Source: Sinorhizobium terangae
Lineage (GTDB): Bacteria > Pseudomonadota > Alphaproteobacteria > Rhizobiales > Rhizobiaceae
Reading direction: 5' to 3'
DNA length: 64,000 nucleotides
Assembly (NCBI RefSeq): GCF_029714365.1
Contig: NZ_CP121660.1
Span: 1,860,001-1,924,000, forward strand
Below are positions 58,900 through 64,000 of the stretch, piece by piece. Numbering within the stretch: the first letter of the stretch is position 1; each line of letters starts with the position of its first letter. The position numbers and the translations under genes are program-made. The notes below the pieces were generated by a model, which was not told where the DNA came from, made no database searches, and saw nothing but the letters and a program-made list of their open reading frames with translations.

Positions 58900-60855
58900 T
58901 CACTCCGTCCAAATGGCCACGCCGACCGGCGCAAGCCTTCGTCCGCCGACATGGAACGTGGCCGCCTCTGGCGCCGGAACCTCTGCCGTCGTCTTGCCGA
59001 AATTGAAGGCAAAGCGGAGCCGTCCGCGGCGTGTCACCCGCAGATCGCCGAGGTCGCTCAGGCTTTCCACCCCGGCCCAGCCGAGCGCGTCGCCGATTAC
59101 CTTCTGGAGCAGGGCACCACGCGCGGCGGTCGCGAGATAGCGCGCCTTGTCGTTGCCGACAAGCGCCGGCGCGCCGTTGCGGTATTCGCCGTCGAACGTG
59201 GCAAGCACCATCTCGCTGGTTCGGATGGTCTCGCGCCAGACGCCGGCCTCGAAGGTCTCGTTGCCATAGAGCACGGTTTCCTTGTGGAAATCCGGCAGGG
59301 ATTCGACGCGGGCGATGCTGACATCGATCAGTGCTGAAAGCGGCCCCGGCGGCAGCCCCTCGGGAATGTGCATATCCTCGGTCTTGCTGCCGCTGCGCGC
59401 GCCGAAGAGAACTTTTGCACCCGATTTCGCCAGCCGCTCGACAAAGGCCGCATCCGCAATGACCAGATCGGGCGCCAGCACCAGTTGGTAGCCGTCGAGG
59501 TCGGAATGCTGGCCGATGAAATCGACATCGACGCCCAGCCTCGAGACGGTTGAATACCAGTCGAGCGCCGTGGCGGCTGCGGAATAGCTGCGGCCCTGCG
59601 GCAGTGCCCGCGTCGCCCAGCGGGAATTGTAGTCGAGCAGGATCGCGACCTGTGCCTTGTCGCGCCTCTCGCCCTTCGGCAGCCCCTTCATCTCTTCGGC
59701 GACTTGCGCCACTTCGAGATAACCCTGGTCCGCTTCGCTGTTCGGCAACAAAAGCCCCGCGTGGAACTGCTCCTGCGCGAAGGGCACCTGCCGCCAGCGG
59801 AAATAGGACACCATGTCGACGCCGTGGGCATAGGCGAGCCAGGTCCAGAGCCGCACCATGCCGTCGGCCGGCGACTGGTTGTGCGCGGCCCAGTTCACCG
59901 GCCCCGGCTGCTGCTCCATCACCCAGACGCGGCCGCGGCCGACGGAGCGGTAGAGGTCGTGGTTGAACGCCGGCTGGTCGGGATCGCCGACGCGCATGTA
60001 GTGCGCCTTGTCTTCCACCGCGAGCCGGCCGTTTAACAGCCCGCCCATCGGATAAACATCCCAGGAGGCGATGTCGATGTCCTCGCCGACCTTGTAGTGG
60101 TCGAAATCTGTGTTCTGCGACATGAAGTTGTGCGTCACCGGGCGACCCGGCGAATGCGCCCGGATGATATCGACCTGCGCCCTGTTGAAGCTCTTCACCT
60201 GGTCGGAGGAAAAGCGAATGAAATCGACGATGTGCGTCGGGCTCGGCTCCTCGACGAGATTGTTCGGCAGTTCCACCTCGTCGAAGCTGTTGTAATGCAT
60301 GGCCCAGAACGAGGTACCCCAGGCGCGATTCAGCTCGTCGACGGTTTCATAGCGTTCGGCGAGCCACAGGCGGAAGGCACGCAGCGCCTCATCGGAATAG
60401 CTGTAGATCGTGTCGTGATCGCCGTATTCGTTGTCCGTCTGCCAGGCATGCACGTAGGCGTTTTCGCCGTAGCGCGCAGCCATCGCTTCGGTGATGCGGG
60501 TCGCCTCCTCGCGGTAGCGCCGGCTCGAAAAGCAATAGTGCCGGCGCGCGCCGAACTTGCGCACGACGCCGCGGGCATCGACCGGCAGAATATCCGGGTG
60601 ACGGTCGACCAGCCATTTCGGCGGCGCCGCGGTCGGCGTACCGAGAATAACCTTGAGCCCCGCGCCGCCAAGCACGTCGATCGCCTCGTCCAGCCATTCC
60701 CAGTGGTATTCGCCCGGCCTCGGCTCGATTCGCGCCCAGGCAAATTCGCCGATGCGAACCCAGGCGAGCCCCAGTTCCACCATGCGGTTCGCATCTTGCT
60801 CCCATTTCTCGCGCGGCCATTGCTCCGGATAGTAGCAGACGCCGAGTTCGAGCAT
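58900..60855 (-). CDS. GH42 beta-galactosidase
   Basis: The 651-residue enzyme starts MLELGVCYYPEQWPREKWEQ, the usual GH42 opening, with acid/base E143 in WQTDNEYG and nucleophile E314 in VWVMEQQPGPVNW. A GTG 75 bases upstream would add 25 residues lacking GH42 similarity. It has no signal peptide and so acts in the cytoplasm on imported galactosides. A 290-base gap with repeats separates it from the LacI gene, so it probably has its own promoter. Confidence 0.93.
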   Translation of the reverse strand: MLELGVCYYPEQWPREKWEQDANRMVELGLAWVRIGEFAWARIEPRPGEYHWEWLDEAIDVLGGAGLKVILGTPTAAPPKWLVDRHPDILPVDARGVVRKFGARRHYCFSSRRYREEATRITEAMAARYGENAYVHAWQTDNEYGDHDTIYSYSDEALRAFRLWLAERYETVDELNRAWGTSFWAMHYNSFDEVELPNNLVEEPSPTHIVDFIRFSSDQVKSFNRAQVDIIRAHSPGRPVTHNFMSQNTDFDHYKVGEDIDIASWDVYPMGGLLNGRLAVEDKAHYMRVGDPDQPAFNHDLYRSVGRGRVWVMEQQPGPVNWAAHNQSPADGMVRLWTWLAYAHGVDMVSYFRWRQVPFAQEQFHAGLLLPNSEADQGYLEVAQVAEEMKGLPKGERRDKAQVAILLDYNSRWATRALPQGRSYSAAATALDWYSTVSRLGVDVDFIGQHSDLDGYQLVLAPDLVIADAAFVERLAKSGAKVLFGARSGSKTEDMHIPEGLPPGPLSALIDVSIARVESLPDFHKETVLYGNETFEAGVWRETIRTSEMVLATFDGEYRNGAPALVGNDKARYLATAARGALLQKVIGDALGWAGVESLSDLGDLRVTRRGRLRFAFNFGKTTAEVPAPEAATFHVGGRRLAPVGVAIWTE

Positions 60856-61044
60856 GTCGGAAGTCTGATGGTCCGGATTGAAGCGGTTGGGTTTGGACAG
60901 CGGCAGATGCAAGGTGAGTTCCTTTGTCACTTCTCTGAATAGGGCGACATCAGGCAGGACCCTCGCCGCAGTACGGACCGGCCGAAGCCGGAATAAAAAC
61001 GTTTACATTTCTGGTCGGGAAAACGGCTGCTCGCTTCTCTCCCT

Positions 61045-61084
61045 AAAGCGCGTCGCGTTCAATCGGACTCATGCGACGCGCTTC
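61045..61084. repeat. Inverted repeat, Sinorhizobium intergenic type
   Basis: AAGCGCGTCGC (61046-61056) is perfectly matched by GCGACGCGCTT (61073-61083) around TTCAATCGGACTCAT. It adjoins family A copy 2, so the two form a composite of about 100 bases before the GH42 gene. Confidence 0.75.
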
Positions 61085-61098
61085 AGGTCATTGCTTTT

Positions 61099-61144
61099 AT
61101 GCATGTCGTTCTCCCAAAACCGCTGCACACTTTCCCGCGACATG
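61099..61144. repeat. Rhizobial intergenic palindrome, family A copy 2
   Basis: ATGCATGTCGTTCTCCCAAA at the left and TTTCCCGCGACATGA at the right, with CCGCTGCACAC between. It is the reverse orientation of the copy at 1829-1877. It ends three bases before the LacI stop. Confidence 0.75.
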
Positions 61145-61146
61145 AA

Positions 61147-62181
61147 TCAGCGCTCCGGCCTCAGGCGATCGTCGCAGCGCTCGATGAGATCGGGCATCAG
61201 CAAGGTTTGCAGCGCCTCCGGCGGCTCCCCCTCCATGCGGCGCAGGATGAATTTGCCAAGCAGCGCACTCGGCTCGCCGATCGGCAGGTAAAAGGTGGTG
61301 ATCGGCGGCGCGAAATACTGACTGACGTTCAAGTCGTCGGTGGCGTTGATCACGGCGTCGCGCCCATGGACGAGGCCGCGCGCGTGAAAGCCCGAAAAAG
61401 CGCCAAGCGCCGTTGCTTCGTTGGCGCAGATATAGGCGGTAGGCGGGTCGGCCAGACCGGACATCGCGATCACGTTCTCCCGACCGAAAGCGGGCGTCAG
61501 CCGACCATGCGCGACAAGGACCGGATCGAAGGGCAGGCCGGCGGTCTCGAGCGCCTCCCGGTAACTCTTCAGCCGGACGATGCCGTAAGTCAGTTGCTCC
61601 ATCGGATTGAGCAGAGCGATCCGCCGGTGGCCGCGCGCGATCAGCCGTGCCATCGACACCCGGATCATCTGCTCGTTGTCGGCATCGACATAGGCGTGCG
61701 GCTCGTTGTCGATGCTCATGCCATAGGTGACGAAGGGAAAGTCCGCCTCCTGCATCACACGAATGCGCGGATCGTCGGCGCGCGTGCCGGAAATGATGAT
61801 GCCGTCCGCCTTTTTCAGCGAAACGATCTGTTTCAGCGTCGCAAGACTTTCCTCGAAGTCGCGCACCGCGTAGAGCGAGACGCGATAGGGGCTTTCCTCC
61901 AGCGCCCAGGAGATGCCGCTCAAAAGCTGGGCGTATTCGACACCCTCCCATTCGTCCTGCTTCGGCCCCGGTGCCGTCATGATCGCCGCGACCTGAAAGG
62001 TCTTGCCGGTACGCAACTGCACGCCGTGAAGGTTGAGCTCGTAGCCGATCCGTTCGGCGGCATCGAAGACGATCGCGCGCGTTTCCGGGCGAACCTGCGG
62101 CGAATGTTTCAGCGCCTTGGATACGGTGGCGATCGACAGTCCCGTTTCCTGCGCAATGGTCTTGATCGTCGGTCGCGACAT
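61147..62181 (-). CDS. LacI-family transcriptional regulator
   Basis: The 344-residue regulator has an N-terminal HTH (PTIKTIAQETGLSIATVSKA) and a periplasmic-binding-protein-like effector domain (ADGIIISGTRADDPRIRVMQ, ARGHRRIALLNP). Start MSRPTIKT at 62181 is five bases after the stop of the GH63-like gene, so it is the last gene of the ABC-transporter/hydrolase operon. It probably represses that operon in the absence of an oligosaccharide. The two upstream start options lie within the hydrolase. Confidence 0.93.
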   Translation of the reverse strand: MSRPTIKTIAQETGLSIATVSKALKHSPQVRPETRAIVFDAAERIGYELNLHGVQLRTGKTFQVAAIMTAPGPKQDEWEGVEYAQLLSGISWALEESPYRVSLYAVRDFEESLATLKQIVSLKKADGIIISGTRADDPRIRVMQEADFPFVTYGMSIDNEPHAYVDADNEQMIRVSMARLIARGHRRIALLNPMEQLTYGIVRLKSYREALETAGLPFDPVLVAHGRLTPAFGRENVIAMSGLADPPTAYICANEATALGAFSGFHARGLVHGRDAVINATDDLNVSQYFAPPITTFYLPIGEPSALLGKFILRRMEGEPPEALQTLLMPDLIERCDDRLRPER

Positions 62182-62185
62182 GCGT

Positions 62186-63898
62186 TCAGCTCTTGATCCG
62201 ATTTTCGTCGTGGAGGGATTGCGCCAGCAGCAAATAGACCGCCGACGTCCAGGCAAACGCCCGGTCGCGCAAGCCCCTCCCCGACCGTGCGTCGAAGTTT
62301 TCGGCCATACCGCTTTTGTTGGCAAGTGCACAGAACTTTTGCGCGATTTCCCGCGCCAATGCACGCTCGCCCTGCCGGCGCAAACCGTCCCACAGGAGAT
62401 AAGTCGTCGGCGCCCAGATCGGCCCGCGCCAATAGCCATCATCCTCGTAGAAGCGGCTTTGCGGGCTCTCCGTCGCCGGCCCCCATTCCGTAATGAACCC
62501 GCCCTTCCTGAGCCTCGCGACAAGCTTGTCGCGTATCGCAGCCGGAAGACGCTTGCCGAGTAGCAGCGGCATGAACTGGATCAGGCTTTCCCCGCCAAGA
62601 ATGCGTCCCGGCTCGCGGGCAAGCCGCGCGCCGAATGTCTCACCGGTCCAAAGCTTCTCGATCAGCAATGCCTGCAGCCTGTCCGCCGTCTCGGACCAAA
62701 TGGCGGCTCGGCTGGGATTGCCCTCGAGAAGCGTGGCGAGAGCCTCGCAAGCAAGAATCAGGAATACCGGCAGGTCGGGAGAAAGAACCGGACCGCCTTC
62801 GGCGAAGAAACTGGCATTGTCCCAGCCGCTGTCGTTGCCATGGAAATAGCTCGGCAGTTCGTGCTGTGCGGCTCGAGCATAGGTGAGCCAATAGGCGACC
62901 TGCCGGCCGATCGCATTTGAGAGATAGACTTTGCGCTCGGGCGTCAGGAAATTCGGCTGCGTCGCGGCAATACAGGACACGGCCCAACCGTGCACCGGCG
63001 GTTTGGTAAAGGCGAAGAGCACGTCGCGGTCGTTCACATAGTCGGGCAGCAGGCCGGAGGGATGCTGGTGATCGAAGATCGCGGCGAACTGGTCGAAAGC
63101 AAGATTTTCGTCGAAGGCTGCAACGCCCAACGCCGAGAAGGCGTTGTCCCAGCTCCAGATGTTGATCATGTGGTTCTTCGACATGTAAATCGCCGGGCGC
63201 GTCAGCGCACCGCCGACGGGCACGCCGTTCGTCCAGAGCAGATAGGCGGCAAGCCGATGCGCCTCCTCCCCGCCCGGCACACCGGCGGGAACGGACCGAT
63301 GCCACGCGACAAACTCCGCCATCGCACCCGCATGCGCCTCGTCGAAGCTGCCTGGCGTTTCCGCCGGCGGCAAGGCGCGGAAGAAATCCACATTACCCTC
63401 GAACCCGCCATCACCAGAGAAAGTGAAGGAGACTTCGCTCGAATGATCGCGTTGCCATTCACCGGAGATCGCGAGGTCTCCCGAGACTGCCCGGGGGATG
63501 AATTTTACGTTCTCAGCGGCCGCCACGAGGCAATCCTCGCCGGCGGGCGTGCGATAGACGTAGTCGTAGCGCGAACCCTCGAGACGGAAGCGAACGCCCG
63601 CGCGCCCGCCTTGGAGATGCAGTCGCTCCCCCTCGCCGATGACGAAGCGAACGCAACCACCGCCGATCCGCGCGACGAGCTGGTCCGGCGAGAGATCGAA
63701 CCGCGCTTCGGCGATCTCGCCTGCCAAGTCCAGGAATTCGACGCGGCAGAGCCGGCCGAGCGAGGCACGCTCGTCGCCACCGCTGACATGCCTCAGATAG
63801 AGCGCCCGGTCACCCTCGCGGCCCGGCACCCGCATCATCGAAAGCGTCAGGAAGCATCCCCTCCGGCTGAAGGGAACATGCTCGATGTCGAAAAGCAT
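62186..63898 (-). CDS. GH63-like (alpha/alpha)6 glycoside hydrolase
   Basis: The 570-residue protein has the C-terminal (alpha/alpha)6 domain features NHMINIWSWDNAFSALGVAA, DQFAAIFDHQHPSGLLPDYV, FHGNDSGWDNASFF and DDGYWRGPIWAPTTYLLWDG. These are shared by GH63, trehalase-like and glycogen-debranching enzymes, so the sugar cleaved is uncertain. No signal peptide is seen. It starts 3 bases after the permease stop, co-transcribed with sugar ABC genes. Confidence 0.85.
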   Translation of the reverse strand: MLFDIEHVPFSRRGCFLTLSMMRVPGREGDRALYLRHVSGGDERASLGRLCRVEFLDLAGEIAEARFDLSPDQLVARIGGGCVRFVIGEGERLHLQGGRAGVRFRLEGSRYDYVYRTPAGEDCLVAAAENVKFIPRAVSGDLAISGEWQRDHSSEVSFTFSGDGGFEGNVDFFRALPPAETPGSFDEAHAGAMAEFVAWHRSVPAGVPGGEEAHRLAAYLLWTNGVPVGGALTRPAIYMSKNHMINIWSWDNAFSALGVAAFDENLAFDQFAAIFDHQHPSGLLPDYVNDRDVLFAFTKPPVHGWAVSCIAATQPNFLTPERKVYLSNAIGRQVAYWLTYARAAQHELPSYFHGNDSGWDNASFFAEGGPVLSPDLPVFLILACEALATLLEGNPSRAAIWSETADRLQALLIEKLWTGETFGARLAREPGRILGGESLIQFMPLLLGKRLPAAIRDKLVARLRKGGFITEWGPATESPQSRFYEDDGYWRGPIWAPTTYLLWDGLRRQGERALAREIAQKFCALANKSGMAENFDARSGRGLRDRAFAWTSAVYLLLAQSLHDENRIKS

Positions 63899-63901
63899 GG
63901 C

Positions 63902-64000
63902 TTATCCCTTCACCGACGAACCGACTGCGCCATCCATGATGTAGCGCTGCGCCAGGAAGAAGAGCACGAGCGGCGGCAGGCAGAGGATCACGGTGATCGC
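63902..64000 (-). CDS. Sugar ABC transporter permease, C-terminal end (partial)
   Basis: The visible 32 codons give a membrane helix ILCLPPLVLFFLAQRYI followed by MDGAVGSSVKG and a stop. This is the typical C-terminus of the MalG/UgpE-type permease (the GAVKG-type tail). The rest lies beyond the window edge. It is three bases before the GH63-like gene. Confidence 0.85.
   Translation of the reverse strand, partial: AITVILCLPPLVLFFLAQRYIMDGAVGSSVKG

Overview
The window looks like a replicon of a rhizobial alphaproteobacterium, most likely Sinorhizobium/Ensifer. The reasons are the high GC, the gene content resembling the S. meliloti pSymB chromid (phn operon, split pca regulon with pcaQ and pcaR, sugar-hydrolase/ABC loci), and several intergenic palindromic repeat families of the kind common in Sinorhizobium. 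I found no tRNA, rRNA, CRISPR array, insertion sequence or phage gene. Species and replicon are inferred from content only. || Layout. 1-2.4 kb: a selenium-binding/methanethiol-oxidase-like protein with a membrane partner, and a DUF1905 gene. 2.4-8.6 kb: phosphonate C-P lyase operon phnGHIJKL plus a hexapeptide acetyltransferase, divergent from phnF; a Pho box and a palindrome lie between. 8.6-11.3 kb: small secreted proteins (DUF922, DUF992), an acetyltransferase relic, and a DUF5706 (Pycsar-effector-like) membrane protein. 11.4-17 kb: a FecR-TPR-outer-membrane-barrel fusion overlapping a CHASE2 adenylate/guanylate cyclase. 17-29.4 kb: a catabolic cluster (DUF35, thiolase, SDR, enoyl-CoA hydratase; LysR; MHS transporter; 3-hydroxyisobutyrate-dehydrogenase-like, CaiB CoA-transferase and aldehyde dehydrogenase genes) tied together by three GTTGA-N7-TCAAC-type sites, followed by an MFS exporter and a flavoprotein. 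29.9-34.7 kb: pcaDCHGB and divergent pcaQ. 34.7-37.8 kb: GNAT, gamma-glutamyltransferase, sulfite-oxidase-like enzyme. 38.3-43.4 kb: exopolysaccharide cassette (two glycosyltransferases, flippase, pyruvyltransferase). 43.9-52.4 kb: an accessory-looking block with an acyl-CoA ligase, an NADP reductase-like gene, a SAM-cyclase-ATPase-TPR giant and a small protein-YcaO-TfuA cassette. 52.6-56.4 kb: pcaR and pcaIJF. 56.5-58.9 kb: acylphosphatase, an alpha-r14-type sRNA with anti-Shine-Dalgarno loops, ECF sigma factor, DUF4142 and cupredoxin. 58.9-64 kb: GH42 beta-galactosidase, LacI regulator, GH63-like hydrolase and the end of a sugar ABC permease. || How it works together. PcaGH, PcaB, PcaC, PcaD, PcaIJ and PcaF give a complete route from protocatechuate to succinyl-CoA and acetyl-CoA, with PcaQ and PcaR controlling the two halves. 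The phn genes supply the C-P lyase core under probable phosphate control; phnM, phnN and the transporter genes are not in the window. The two least understood systems are the outer-membrane-to-cyclase locus with the neighbouring DUF5706 protein, and the YcaO-TfuA cassette.
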